Source of the DNA: Lachnoclostridium sp. An169
GTDB taxonomy: Bacteria > Bacillota > Clostridia > Lachnospirales > Lachnospiraceae
Direction of reading: 5' to 3'
Length of the DNA stretch: 64,000 nt
Assembly: GCF_002160525.1 (NCBI RefSeq)
Contig: NZ_NFKT01000010.1
Coordinates: 62,001 to 126,000, forward strand
Shown: in pieces, positions 8,560 to 16,737 of the stretch
Numbering within the stretch: position 1 is the first letter of the stretch
Layout: each line of letters opens with the position of its first letter
Translations under genes and position numbers: made by a program
Notes under the pieces: generated by a model
Database searches by the model: none
What the model saw: the letters and a program-made list of their open reading frames with translations, nothing else
Told to the model about the DNA's origin: nothing

Positions 8560-10044
8560 CTATACTGATTTACTGCCGGAGAGCATTTCCTCACATTCTT
8601 TCCGGCTGATAAGTCCCGCGTTGCATTTTCCCATAAGCTCTGCGTCTTTATCCTTCAGATTATAGAAGAGGAAAAGGAGCAGCGCCGCAATCAGACAGCC
8701 GGCAGCCGGGATCAGATATCCCACGTTCCACAGCGCATTCAGAGCCTGCGAAGACTGTGTGACGCCCTGGGCTGCCAGATCCGCGAAACTTTCGCCTGTC
8801 ACCTCCTGCCAGCCGAATACAGCAAGGATGGCAAGTGCAAGAGATGAAGCAACTCCGTTCGTCGCTTTCTTAATAAAAGACTGTATGGAGAAAAAGATAC
8901 CAGAGCAGTCCTTTCCTGTCTTATACCGGGTATATTCGATAGTATCCGGGGCAAAATATGTGGTTGCCACAGACACCAGTGCATTTGGAATCGCGCAGAG
9001 CCCTCCCACGACAATAAACATAACCTTGCTCTCCCGGCAGAAAAAGTAGATAATCAGGGACGCCGCTGCCAGAAGCAGATAAATAATACCGAGCAGGTTT
9101 CTCTTTCCTATCCTGTCTGCGATCTTTCCGCACAGACCGCTTAAAATAATACCGGGCACGAAGCCGATCAGCATGACATAGGTCAGCGTCATGGCATCAT
9201 TAAATATGTAAAAGCCTACAAAAGTCTCCACAGCAAGCCGGGTACAGAGAACAGTCTGAATCACCATGGCGAGAAAGAAGACGAAGATATACTTGTTTGT
9301 CGTCACACAGCGGAGCATGTCCCGGAAGGTATATTTTTCCTGGCTGCCCTCCTGTTCCACATTTTTCAGCGCCACATTGTGCTCACGCACCTTGAACGCC
9401 ATGGGGACCATCATAATCAGGAAGATCACTGCTCCGCCGATTCCAACGGTGGTGATGGACATTCCGACGGACTCGCTGATCAGGAATGAGGTGACTGCAG
9501 AGAAGCCGATGGCTGCGATCACAGTAATAACCCCCTTCACGGTCAGGATACTGTTCCGCTCCGTGGGGCTCTCCGTCAGAGTCATAACCATAGACTGCAT
9601 GGGAACCTCGGACAGGGTACATGTCAGATCATACAGCAGATAGGTGACGAAAAACCATGCAATCTTCATCCCATCCGGCCATTCACGCGGCATCAGGAAG
9701 AAAAGAATTGTAGCTGCCGGGAAGGTCCAGAAAAGGAGCCGGTACCACGGCATATATTTTCCCGGGCCCGTGATCCTGCGGAACAGTTTCCATTCAGTGA
9801 TATGAATCCGGTCTACAAAAAAGCCGAAAATTACATCGTCCACAGAATCGATGATCTTCACAATCAGAATCGCGGCTGCCACGGACGCTGTACTGATACC
9901 CTGGAACATGAGAAACAGGGTCATGTAACTTGAGACAAGCGTCGTTGCAAACAGCCTAGCTGTATCGCCCGTATAGTACCAGAATTTTTCCGAACGTCCA
10001 AGCTGCCAGTCAGGATTACGTTTTGCTTTTACATTTTGTTTCAT
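8560..10044 (-). CDS. GPH-family sugar:cation symporter
   Basis: A 494-residue polytopic membrane protein with about twelve hydrophobic segments, of the glycoside-pentoside-hexuronide:cation symporter group. Diagnostic stretches are DSVDDVIFGFFVDRI near residue 65 and PDTIEYTRYKTG near residue 365. It is a paralog of the truncated gene at 1-1117 and more distantly of the one at 47590. It is the first gene of a five-gene operon (10044 to 1396) devoted to esterases and a GH3, so it probably imports the glycoside those enzymes process. ATG at 10044 follows GGAGGG by 8 bases. The promoter with CAGAG/CAGAA repeats at 10088-10141 lies between it and the divergent araC-type gene. Confidence 0.9.
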   Translation of the reverse strand: MKQNVKAKRNPDWQLGRSEKFWYYTGDTARLFATTLVSSYMTLFLMFQGISTASVAAAILIVKIIDSVDDVIFGFFVDRIHITEWKLFRRITGPGKYMPWYRLLFWTFPAATILFFLMPREWPDGMKIAWFFVTYLLYDLTCTLSEVPMQSMVMTLTESPTERNSILTVKGVITVIAAIGFSAVTSFLISESVGMSITTVGIGGAVIFLIMMVPMAFKVREHNVALKNVEQEGSQEKYTFRDMLRCVTTNKYIFVFFLAMVIQTVLCTRLAVETFVGFYIFNDAMTLTYVMLIGFVPGIILSGLCGKIADRIGKRNLLGIIYLLLAAASLIIYFFCRESKVMFIVVGGLCAIPNALVSVATTYFAPDTIEYTRYKTGKDCSGIFFSIQSFIKKATNGVASSLALAILAVFGWQEVTGESFADLAAQGVTQSSQALNALWNVGYLIPAAGCLIAALLLFLFYNLKDKDAELMGKCNAGLISRKECEEMLSGSKSV

Positions 10045-10087
10045 CTGTGTTTCCCTCCATTTTTTAAATCGGACTGTTTATTTGTTT

Positions 10088-10141
10088 ACTATAGCATGAA
10101 GAACGATTTATTTCGCTTCTGTTTCTGCTGTCTTTTCTCTG
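10088..10141 (-). promoter_or_regulatory. Promoter with tandem CAGRA half-sites (site D)
   Basis: On the minus strand CAGAG begins at 10141 and CAGAA at 10121 (20 bp apart); TATAGT occupies 10093-10088, 28 bp after the second repeat. It would drive the 10044-1396 operon. It lies in the divergent gap shared with the AraC gene at 10214, so the regulator may also sense its own promoter here. Confidence 0.5.
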
Positions 10142-10213
10142 AAACTGCTTATTCCGGACTTCCGCAGAACCGGCGGAAATGCTATACTGTAAAGAAGGAA
10201 GGGTGTGATTTTC

Positions 10214-11011
10214 ATGAAAGACGATATACAGGACAAACGGCAATGGAAGCTTTCGGGTCCGAATTCTATCACTGAGGAAGCGGTCAATACAGCGATTCAG
10301 ATGATAAAGCTCTACCATGAGGAAACAGATTTCCAGAGGATTCCGATGGAAGCGGAGACTGAACTGATGAATCTCATCCGGGAAGGCCGTTATAAAGATT
10401 TCAAAGGCTCTTCTTTTGAAAAATTCAGGGACAGCCACGGTTCGGTGATTCCTTCTCCGCTGACTAATTACACCTATATTGTCATCGCGGCTGTTACACT
10501 GTTTTCCCGGACTGCGGTCAGCGCAGGGGTGGCGCCGGACGACGCCTTTGATCTCGCGGACATCCTGCTTCTTTATCTGTCCGCCTGTACGTCCGTGGAG
10601 GAGGTTCACCAGGTCTACCAGCTGGCCGGTACCATGTTTGCGAAACTGGTACACCGGCGGCTGACAGAAGGAAAGAAGCAGTCCTTTCAGCTTGAAAAGC
10701 TTCGGAATTATATCAGCCGGAATATTTTCCAAAAGATCACTCTGACAGATCTTTCCCGGTACGCGGGACTGTCTGAAAGCCGCATTTCCCATCTCTTTGC
10801 CGATGAACTTGGGATTTCCGTCCACAGGTATATCCAGAAAGAAAAGACGGACGTGGCATGCAATCTTCTGATGCATACGGACCGGTCAGTGGCAGAGATC
10901 GCCGCTTATCTGGGGTTCGCCTCCTCCGGGAATTTCTCGGTAGTCTTCCGGAAATGGCAGAAAATGAGTCCTACGGAATACCGGAAAAGAAATTACCGGG
11001 AGGTATACTGA
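10214..11011 (+). CDS. AraC-family transcriptional regulator (regulator 1)
   Basis: A 265-residue regulator. The C-terminal 100 residues are a typical AraC/XylS DNA-binding domain with two helix-turn-helix units (FQKITLTDLSRYAGLSESRIS and DRSVAEIAAYLGFASSGNFS). The N-terminal half contains LIREGRY and PDDAFDLAD, an effector-type domain shared with the second regulator at 12361 and seen in other Clostridia. The ATG at 10214 is preferred over a GTG at 10205 because the AAGGAAGG ribosome site is too close to the GTG. It is divergent from the symporter operon and upstream of an esterase gene. It is a prime candidate for binding the CAGRA tandem sites found at seven promoters here (inference). Confidence 0.92.
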   Translation: MKDDIQDKRQWKLSGPNSITEEAVNTAIQMIKLYHEETDFQRIPMEAETELMNLIREGRYKDFKGSSFEKFRDSHGSVIPSPLTNYTYIVIAAVTLFSRTAVSAGVAPDDAFDLADILLLYLSACTSVEEVHQVYQLAGTMFAKLVHRRLTEGKKQSFQLEKLRNYISRNIFQKITLTDLSRYAGLSESRISHLFADELGISVHRYIQKEKTDVACNLLMHTDRSVAEIAAYLGFASSGNFSVVFRKWQKMSPTEYRKRNYREVY

Positions 11012-11024
11012 AAATACTTCCCGG
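10996..11024 (+). other. Hairpin overlapping the stop codon of AraC regulator 1
   Basis: CCGGGAGGTAT pairs with ATACTTCCCGG (one G-T pair) and the TGA stop sits in the loop. No T-run follows, so termination would be weak. The same position in the paralog at 13085 carries a complete terminator. Confidence 0.45.
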
Positions 11025-11051
11025 CAAAAAGCAAACGCCGTAAGAATGAAG

Positions 11052-11105
11052 CAGAAATCTTTAATCCAGAGCAGAAGATCCAGGATAATCCTCTTATAGT
11101 ATTAT
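11052..11105 (+). promoter_or_regulatory. Promoter with tandem CAGAA half-sites (site B)
   Basis: CAGAA at 11052-11056 and 11072-11076 are 20 bp apart; TATTAT at 11100-11105 begins 28 bp after the second, and an overlapping TATAGT lies at 11095-11100. It precedes the esterase gene at 11127. The surrounding 60 bp closely match site A at 1231-1284. Confidence 0.5.
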
Positions 11106-11126
11106 AAAAACAGGAGAAGAAAACCG

Positions 11127-12191
11127 ATGAGAAAAAGAATTGAACTCTGGGACAGCGAAGAATATCATTTTCCGGGCGCGGGGCGTTTTATCCCGTTCCT
11201 GATGGCGGAGCTTCACGAGGACGAAGAAATACATCCTGCCATGATCATCATTCCGGGCGGCGGCTTCATCCTTATGTCCCCCGGCGAGGCGGACGGTGTG
11301 GCGGCTCAGTTCTACGGGATGGGATACAACACCTTTGTACTCGTCTATACGAATAACGTCACCCTTGACAAACCTATGATCGGTCAGGCGCTTAAAGACG
11401 CCTCCCGGGCTGTGCGCCTGCTTCGGGCAGAGAGCGGCAGGCTCGGGATCAATCCGCAGCAGATTACGGCAGCCGGGTTCTCCGGCGGAGGCCACCTTGC
11501 CGCTTCCATGGCTACCCTGTTTGACCTGCCGGAGCTTTCGGAAAACGGAAAATACCGGGATTATTCCAACCGTCCGGATGCCGCGGTCCTCATATATGCT
11601 CTGGTAACAGGCGGCGCATACACCTGTCCGGGAGCCTATGACATGCTGCTCGGTCCCGACGCCGCCGAGGATGAACGTCAGCTTCATTCCCTGGAACTTC
11701 AGGTAAAAGAGGATTCCGTTCCGATGTATATCCTGCATGGCACCTCAGATTTCATGGTCCCCGCACAGAACGCGCTGATGATGGCGGCTGCCTGCGCGGA
11801 AAAGAACGTCGCCTATGAACTGAACCTGCTTCTGGGATGCTTTCACGGCTTCGCAGTCATAGGTTTTGACCAGAAATACTCGAAAAGTTCCCGCTACGTC
11901 TTCGAGCAGCTCTACGACACTATCGAGGCTATGAGTCCGGAGGAATTCGCCGGATACGGTGAACTGTTCCTCGGTCTGAGGCAGGGTATGGACTACGGCG
12001 AATTTGCGGAAGTCGTGGAGAATACGACCATGGGCAGACTCTGGGGCACCGGGCTCCACGTTGATATGGAAACCGTACACAAAGCAGTCGCGGCAACCGG
12101 CGGGAATATGAGCTATGTTATACAGAAAAACCCGTCAGCGGACAACTGGTGGCTGCGGGTTGACAGCTGGATTCGTCTGGTGACGCACTGA
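11127..12191 (+). CDS. Alpha/beta hydrolase, acetyl/feruloyl-esterase-like (BD-FAE type)
   Basis: A 354-residue cytoplasmic esterase of the BD-FAE/acetyl-esterase kind. The oxyanion segment is IIPGGGF (about residue 48), the nucleophile elbow GFSGGGHLAA (about residue 117), the acid in LHGTSDFMVP and the histidine in CFHGFAV, in the expected order. After the catalytic domain (to about residue 255) there is an unusual extra tail of about 90 residues with no family I recognise. Start ATG has AGGAG about 10 bases upstream. It has its own promoter (site B) directly downstream of an AraC regulator and is followed by a second AraC gene. It would strip acetyl or hydroxycinnamoyl groups from sugars. 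Confidence 0.82.
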   Translation: MRKRIELWDSEEYHFPGAGRFIPFLMAELHEDEEIHPAMIIIPGGGFILMSPGEADGVAAQFYGMGYNTFVLVYTNNVTLDKPMIGQALKDASRAVRLLRAESGRLGINPQQITAAGFSGGGHLAASMATLFDLPELSENGKYRDYSNRPDAAVLIYALVTGGAYTCPGAYDMLLGPDAAEDERQLHSLELQVKEDSVPMYILHGTSDFMVPAQNALMMAAACAEKNVAYELNLLLGCFHGFAVIGFDQKYSKSSRYVFEQLYDTIEAMSPEEFAGYGELFLGLRQGMDYGEFAEVVENTTMGRLWGTGLHVDMETVHKAVAATGGNMSYVIQKNPSADNWWLRVDSWIRLVTH

Positions 12192-12360
12192 AGCAGCCGT
12201 AAAGCGGTCAGATATTCCGCCGCCGGCTTCATGAAACCGGATTTTGTGCAGCGGCAGATCATGATTCCCTGATAAGAAATATTCCACTCCTGAGCAATTA
12301 CATGATATACTTAAAACAGTTTTGTATCGAAAGTTTTTACTGAAAGGATTTGTGGAACCT

Positions 12361-13101
12361 ATGATCGATGAAACCATGGTCGAGAAAATTATCTCAATTC
12401 AGAGGCTGCGCAACTCGGAACTGGATTTCCGCAGGATTCCTCTGGAAGCAGAAAATAATATGCTTGATCTGATCCGCCAGGGACGGTACGAGGATATCCA
12501 TATTGCTCCCTTCCCAAGGATCAGCGGCAATATCGGCATGATGGCGAAAGATACATTTACCGGTCTTTCCTATCTGGTCGTTTCCGCAGTCGCCATATAT
12601 TCCCGCGTCGCCATTGATGCTGGGGCTGTTCCTGACGACGCCTTCGACCTCTCGGACGCGCTTCTCTTCTGTATCAGCTACTGCAAAACAGAAGAGGATC
12701 TCCACCAGGCATATCAGACCGCTGCCGTCATGTTTGCCCGTCTCGTACACAGAAACAAAGAAAAGAGCCATTCCTACCAGATGGAGCGTGCCCTGAACTA
12801 CATCAGCTGCAATATCTTCCGGAAAATCACATTGGAAGAGGTCGCGCAGTTTGTAGGGCTGTCCCAGAACTACCTGTGCAATCTTTTTTCCCGGGAGATG
12901 GGCATCTCCTTCCACAACTATGTCCAAAAGGAAAAAATTTCCCGCGCCTGCAACCTGCTGAAATACAGCGACCGTTCCGTTTCCGACATCGCCTCATATA
13001 TGGGGTTCCAGACGCAGAGTAATTTTTCCTCTGTATTCCGCAAATGGATGGGGATCACGCCCTCCCAATACAGGGAGAACAACTACAGGGAAGTGTTCTG
13101 A
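12361..13101 (+). CDS. AraC-family transcriptional regulator (regulator 2)
   Basis: A 246-residue regulator closely related to the one at 10214: the same N-terminal domain (LIRQGRY, PDDAFDLSD) and the same two helix-turn-helix units at the C-terminus (LEEVAQFVGLSQNYLC and DRSVSDIASYMGFQTQSNFS). The frame extends upstream to a TTG at 12322, but AAAGGA lies just before the ATG at 12361 (a GTG at 12352 is also possible), so the start is uncertain by a few codons. A TATACT hexamer near 12306 may be its -10. It sits between two esterase genes and probably controls one or both. Its own 3' end doubles as the 5' arm of a terminator. Confidence 0.9.
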   Translation: MIDETMVEKIISIQRLRNSELDFRRIPLEAENNMLDLIRQGRYEDIHIAPFPRISGNIGMMAKDTFTGLSYLVVSAVAIYSRVAIDAGAVPDDAFDLSDALLFCISYCKTEEDLHQAYQTAAVMFARLVHRNKEKSHSYQMERALNYISCNIFRKITLEEVAQFVGLSQNYLCNLFSREMGISFHNYVQKEKISRACNLLKYSDRSVSDIASYMGFQTQSNFSSVFRKWMGITPSQYRENNYREVF

Positions 13102-13123
13102 CACACTTCCCTGTAATTTTTTT
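13085..13123 (+). terminator. Rho-independent terminator overlapping the AraC stop codon
   Basis: ACAGGGAAGTGT and ACACTTCCCTGT form a perfect 12-bp stem with the TGA stop in the 6-base loop, followed by AA and seven T. The last codons of regulator 2 are therefore part of the terminator. Confidence 0.9.
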
Positions 13124-13166
13124 CCGGCATTCTCCGCGGCTCATCTTCCTGCTTTTTCTGCATAAT

Positions 13167-13221
13167 CAGAAAACTATCAGCAGTATCAGAAAAGAATTTT
13201 CCGTTTTTCCTGTGATATAGT
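13167..13221 (+). promoter_or_regulatory. Promoter with tandem TCAGAAAA half-sites (site C)
   Basis: ATCAGAAAA occurs twice, with the C of CAGAA at 13167 and 13187 (20 bp apart). TATAGT at 13216-13221 starts 29 bp after the second repeat. It precedes the hydrolase gene at 13277. Confidence 0.5.
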
Positions 13222-13276
13222 TAGAAAAACATGTAAATACCGGACAGATTGAGAATTGTCTATCAGGAGGTTTAGA

Positions 13277-14701
13277 ATGAATCAGAAAAATGTCACCAAA
13301 GATAATACTGCGGCGGAGAAAGACAAAGAAAAGCGCGGCGGACTGCACCGGATCTATGCGATTCTCTCAAAAAATAAGGACACCCCGTTTCCGGAAAACG
13401 TGCGTGAGGAACATCTGGACATCCCGTTCCTCGACCATACCGGAGTGCGCAGAGAGGCAGGCTGCCGGCTCTATCTGCCGGCTTCAGAACATCCCCTCCC
13501 TCTCGTATATTTCAGCTACTATAAAATCACGAAGGACTCCGCTGAACTGGCCCGCTATTTAAACGAAGGCTGGGCTGTGGCATCCCCTTTTGAGGAAAAA
13601 GATCACAATACCGAGCTTACCCGTGACGCGCTCGCGGCAAACTCTGCCCTGCTCTATGCACTCCGCCGCCGTCCGGAGATCGACGCGGACCGGATCGCCA
13701 TCACCGGGGGATCGGCGGGAGGCTATATGGCGATGATGCTCTCGGCGCTGCATCTCTTTCCCTGCTGCACCGTGGCAAACGGAGCGCCTGCAAACGCATA
13801 CTTCAACTTCCGTCACTATGCGCCGTACGTTTCTTCCTTTAACGCGCCGGCGGCAGCTGCGCTCAAAGAAGAGGGACGGGCAGACCTCATGTCGCTGCTT
13901 ACCCGGCTTCCCATCCCCTTCGGTATCGTGTTCAACACGTTCCATACACCAGAGAACGACGCACGCTTCGACGATCTCCGCACTGCCGCTGCCGTAACCC
14001 CTTCCCTGCTTGCGGACTGCTTTTCCAATCCGCTCATGGAAGTACACAACACCTCGGATATTCTCGTTCCGGTGGATCAGATTACCCGCTCCTTTACCTA
14101 TAAACATGTAAGCAGCGATCTGCCCGGGGATTACCGCATCCATCTGTCGGATTACCCCCTTCCGGAAGGATTTGACCGCAGTTTTGCGGAACAGCTTCCG
14201 GAAGGCTCTTACAGCGAGCGGCTGCTCCCTCTCATCCCGGAAGGCTCTGTCGCAGAACTGCCCTTTGACGATAAAACATTCCAGATCAATATTTTTGATG
14301 AGGGGGAACCCCAGAGCCACGGCAGCCACGGTTCCGACATTCCCAAAGGGCATACCTCTGATCTTGCTTACATCCGCCATCATTTTGCACTGGGTAACGC
14401 AGATAATTTCCTTACAGATGGAAAACTGAGGCTTCTTCTGGAGCGGTATGCCGGAAACAGCATCCAGCTGCCCGCTCATGGCAGCGATGGCAGCGCCGGC
14501 CAGGACACCGCTGTATACGGGAGCGCAGCTCTCTACCGGGAAGAGACGGCAGAACAGCTTCTCACCTACCGGATGCGCCATCCAAAAGAAGATCTCTTCG
14601 GACGGATGCGGCATCTGGCGGAAGAAGTTCCTGCTCTCGCCCAGGCAGTATCCTCATGTATGGAGGAAATATGCCGGATGGAACAGCACCTCCGGCATTA
14701 A
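13277..14701 (+). CDS. Alpha/beta hydrolase (esterase-like), paralog 2 of 3
   Basis: A 474-residue cytoplasmic serine hydrolase, a near relative of the product at 5141-6592 over its whole length, including TGGSAGG (nucleophile elbow, about residue 150) and the repeated SHGSHGS segment before DIPKG. The start ATG at 13277 has a perfect AGGAGG 6 bases before it; an earlier in-frame codon at 13256 lacks one. It is transcribed from its own promoter (site C) behind AraC regulator 2. Its paralog lies in opposite orientation about 7 kb away, so the two flank the AraC pair as inverted repeats at protein level. Likely substrate: an acylated sugar or glycoside (inference). Confidence 0.75.
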   Translation: MNQKNVTKDNTAAEKDKEKRGGLHRIYAILSKNKDTPFPENVREEHLDIPFLDHTGVRREAGCRLYLPASEHPLPLVYFSYYKITKDSAELARYLNEGWAVASPFEEKDHNTELTRDALAANSALLYALRRRPEIDADRIAITGGSAGGYMAMMLSALHLFPCCTVANGAPANAYFNFRHYAPYVSSFNAPAAAALKEEGRADLMSLLTRLPIPFGIVFNTFHTPENDARFDDLRTAAAVTPSLLADCFSNPLMEVHNTSDILVPVDQITRSFTYKHVSSDLPGDYRIHLSDYPLPEGFDRSFAEQLPEGSYSERLLPLIPEGSVAELPFDDKTFQINIFDEGEPQSHGSHGSDIPKGHTSDLAYIRHHFALGNADNFLTDGKLRLLLERYAGNSIQLPAHGSDGSAGQDTAVYGSAALYREETAEQLLTYRMRHPKEDLFGRMRHLAEEVPALAQAVSSCMEEICRMEQHLRH

Positions 14702-14780
14702 GCCGGATACATACACAGACGGAAGTCTGTAAAAGAACCTGTTATACTGTTATACTGTAATACCAATAAAGGAGGCACAC

Positions 14781-14915
14781 ATGAATCTCACACAAAAACG
14801 AATTCTGATTTTACTGATTGTAATTCTCGCCGGTATCGTACTCGGAAGGCTTGCCGTCAGGGCACTCATGAATTTTCTTCTGGGCGGTACCATGTTTGGA
14901 GGAAGCTTATTATGA
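14781..14915 (+). CDS. 44-residue single-pass membrane peptide
   Basis: ATG at 14781 follows AAAGGAGG by 6 bases, a very strong ribosome site. The product has a basic start (MNLTQKR), one hydrophobic helix (ILILLIVILAGIVLG, about residues 8-22) and a glycine-rich tail. Its TGA stop overlaps the ATG of the next gene (ATGA at 14912-14915), so it is translationally coupled to a membrane-anchored esterase. It could be an assembly partner for that esterase or a leader that sets its translation. No known family is recognised. TATACT hexamers at 14743 and 14751 may serve as its promoter. Confidence 0.65.
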   Translation: MNLTQKRILILLIVILAGIVLGRLAVRALMNFLLGGTMFGGSLL

Positions 14916-15916
14916 AAAAGTCCGGTCAGAATACACAGGAAACTGATATTACCAGAAAGAAACGAAAGAAGGGACGACTGATGTGGGGATTTATCTATGT
15001 ATTGGCTTTTATTACCGCATTCTGCGGGTCCGCTCTGTTTAAAATGAAATATAATCCTTACGGGAAGGAATTTACCACAGAATGGAACGATTCTGTAGGC
15101 ACAGTATACACGGATCTGTCATACGGGGACAGGGAAGCGAACCGTTTTGATCTCTATGTTCCTGCCGGCCGCTCCCGTGACAGCTACGGACTGATCGTTT
15201 ATCTCCACGCAGGCGGCTTTACCTCCGGTGACAAATCGGATGATGAACAGCTTCTGAAATGGCTCTGTTCCAAAGGGTACGTGACCGCAGGCATCAACTA
15301 CACTTTACGAACGGAAGACCATCCGGAAGCAAGTGTATACTCCCAGTCTGTTGAAATCCGCGAGAGCATTCCGTATGTACTCGCCGAAGCAGAGCGGCTC
15401 GGTTATCCGATCCGGGAGATGGCTGTCGGCGGCGGTTCTGCCGGAGGATGCCTCGCGCTTCTGTACGCTTACCGGGACGCTGATTCCTCCCCGGTTCCAG
15501 TGAGGATGGTCTTTGAAGCCGTCGGTCCCTCTTCCTTTTATCCGGAAGACTGGAAATGCTACGGTCTGGACAAAAACGAAGAAGCAGCAAGGGCACTGTT
15601 CAGCGTCATGGCAGGCAAAGAAATCACAGCCGGTTTCGGCACGCCGGAATACGAGAAAGAGATCAAAGACATCTCCGCGCTTCTGTGGGTGGATTCCGAT
15701 ACCGTCCCCACCCTCATGGCATACGGGAAATGCGACAAGGTTCAGCCTTACGAAGCGTCCCTGCGGCTTCTTAAGGCATTGGAAGAAAACGGCATCCCCC
15801 ATGACTATTACCTGGGAGAACATTCCGGGCATGGCATTCAGAATGACCCTGACGTATACGCAGATTATATGAGAAAGACTCTGGAATATCTGGATACCTA
15901 TATGCCGGTCAGATAA
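14912..15916 (+). CDS. Membrane-anchored alpha/beta hydrolase (esterase/lipase)
   Basis: A 334-residue protein. A basic N-terminus (KKRKKGR) precedes one hydrophobic segment (about residues 24-44), followed by a catalytic domain probably outside the membrane. The triad order is typical of hormone-sensitive-lipase-like esterases: HAGGFTSGD oxyanion hole (about residue 97), GGGSAGG elbow (about residue 174), aspartate in YGKCDKV and histidine in HSGHGI. Its ATG overlaps the stop of the 44-residue peptide, and no separate ribosome site is needed beyond the GGAGG within that gene. It is the last intact gene before the mobile-element scar. It may act on acylated glycosides at the cell surface before import (inference). 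Confidence 0.82.
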   Translation: MKKSGQNTQETDITRKKRKKGRLMWGFIYVLAFITAFCGSALFKMKYNPYGKEFTTEWNDSVGTVYTDLSYGDREANRFDLYVPAGRSRDSYGLIVYLHAGGFTSGDKSDDEQLLKWLCSKGYVTAGINYTLRTEDHPEASVYSQSVEIRESIPYVLAEAERLGYPIREMAVGGGSAGGCLALLYAYRDADSSPVPVRMVFEAVGPSSFYPEDWKCYGLDKNEEAARALFSVMAGKEITAGFGTPEYEKEIKDISALLWVDSDTVPTLMAYGKCDKVQPYEASLRLLKALEENGIPHDYYLGEHSGHGIQNDPDVYADYMRKTLEYLDTYMPVR

Positions 15917-15918
15917 AT

Positions 15919-16080
15919 TTAGTGCGAAGCCCCCTTGAAACAGGCATAGATACAGGCGTGGACCAGGTCGGAAGGTTCTTTTAATTCAACCAGTTTCAGG
16001 TTGGTAGTGATTATCATGGAGCTGCAGCTGTAGTATCGGCTGTCAATAACGAAAAATATCTGCTCCATCGCATACTCCGA
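15919..16080 (-). pseudogene. Remnant of DnaC/IstB-like ATPase (mobile element)
   Basis: The minus-strand reading contains SEYAMEQIFFVIDSRY, then MIITTNL and a segment ending in DLVHACIY, which match the C-terminal half of the DnaC/IstB-type ATPases carried by Clostridial integrative elements (usual form ARIYDRVLE). Nothing of the Walker A half remains, and the end diverges just where the conserved motif should continue. Too short to work; a decayed fragment. Confidence 0.6.
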
Positions 16081-16171
16081 GCCATCCGGCGTTTGATACG
16101 CTTCATGCAGCGCTACCGTTCCCCGGCGGCCTTGCGCTGTTCCCCGGTCTCCTGTTGGCACTGGCAGATAA

Positions 16172-16408
16172 AAGCGGGGCATGAAGCGGGGGCTGAAAAT
16201 TAAATTGTTGGAACCGGTCGTGGAGCTGCTGTCGATGGGCAAACCGCTGCCGGATAAAAACCACGATCATGATCTGTCCGGTGATTGGGCAGGTCATCGG
16301 GAATGTCACATTCTCCCGGACTGGCTGCTCATTTATCGTATCGAAGATGATGTGTTGGTTCTAACGCTGACCCGCACCGGGTCGCACAGCGGCTTGTTCA
16401 GCAAATAA
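16172..16408 (+). pseudogene. 5'-truncated YafQ-type mRNA interferase toxin
   Basis: The frame encodes the C-terminal three quarters of a YafQ/RelE-superfamily toxin: KRGLKIKLLEPVVELL, HDLSGDW, RECHILPDWLLIYRIE and LTRTGSHSGLF are all family signatures, including the conserved histidines. About 15 N-terminal residues are missing and a stop codon lies just upstream of 16172. No antitoxin gene (RelB/DinJ) is seen next to it. It belongs to the mobile-element scar. Confidence 0.75.
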
Positions 16409-16413
16409 ACCGT

Positions 16414-16704
16414 CTACTGCCGGGTTTCCCTCAAGTCAATCATGTTGTCCTGCCAGTCCTCCGGCTTTTCGGCCTCGGCTCGGTAGACAGAGGGGATTTT
16501 ATCAATGCCCTGGCGCTTATAGCTGCGGTGGTCTGCCAGGGCGGGATGACCGGCGACCTCCAATGCCCGGGGGTGTATGAGCCGCCCATGCCGCCCGCTA
16601 AATCTCTACATTTCCTTATCCCAAAATTTTTCCTTCACATAGGTCCGAACAAGGGCAAGTTCCTGTTTTCCGGACAGTTTGCGGGGCAAGGCTGCTCCAT
16701 TCAT
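16414..16704 (-). pseudogene. Internally deleted MobA/MobL relaxase remnant
   Basis: Read on the minus strand from 16704, one frame gives LSGKQELALVRTYVKEKFWD, typical of the region before the HxDxxNPHxH motif of MobA/MobL relaxases. A TAG stop follows, then HRSYKRQGIDKIPSVY, the family's conserved DHRSYxxQGI motif. The metal-binding histidine segment between them is gone. It is evidence for a lost integrative mobilizable element. Confidence 0.7.
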
Positions 16705-16737
16705 CAGCCTGCTTCCTCTCCTCCGTCTTCCGCCTCA

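Noticed and set aside
15919-16704. An intact toxin-antitoxin system or mobilizable element
   Set aside because: The toxin lacks its start and partner, the relaxase lacks its catalytic core and holds a stop codon, and the ATPase lacks its Walker A half.
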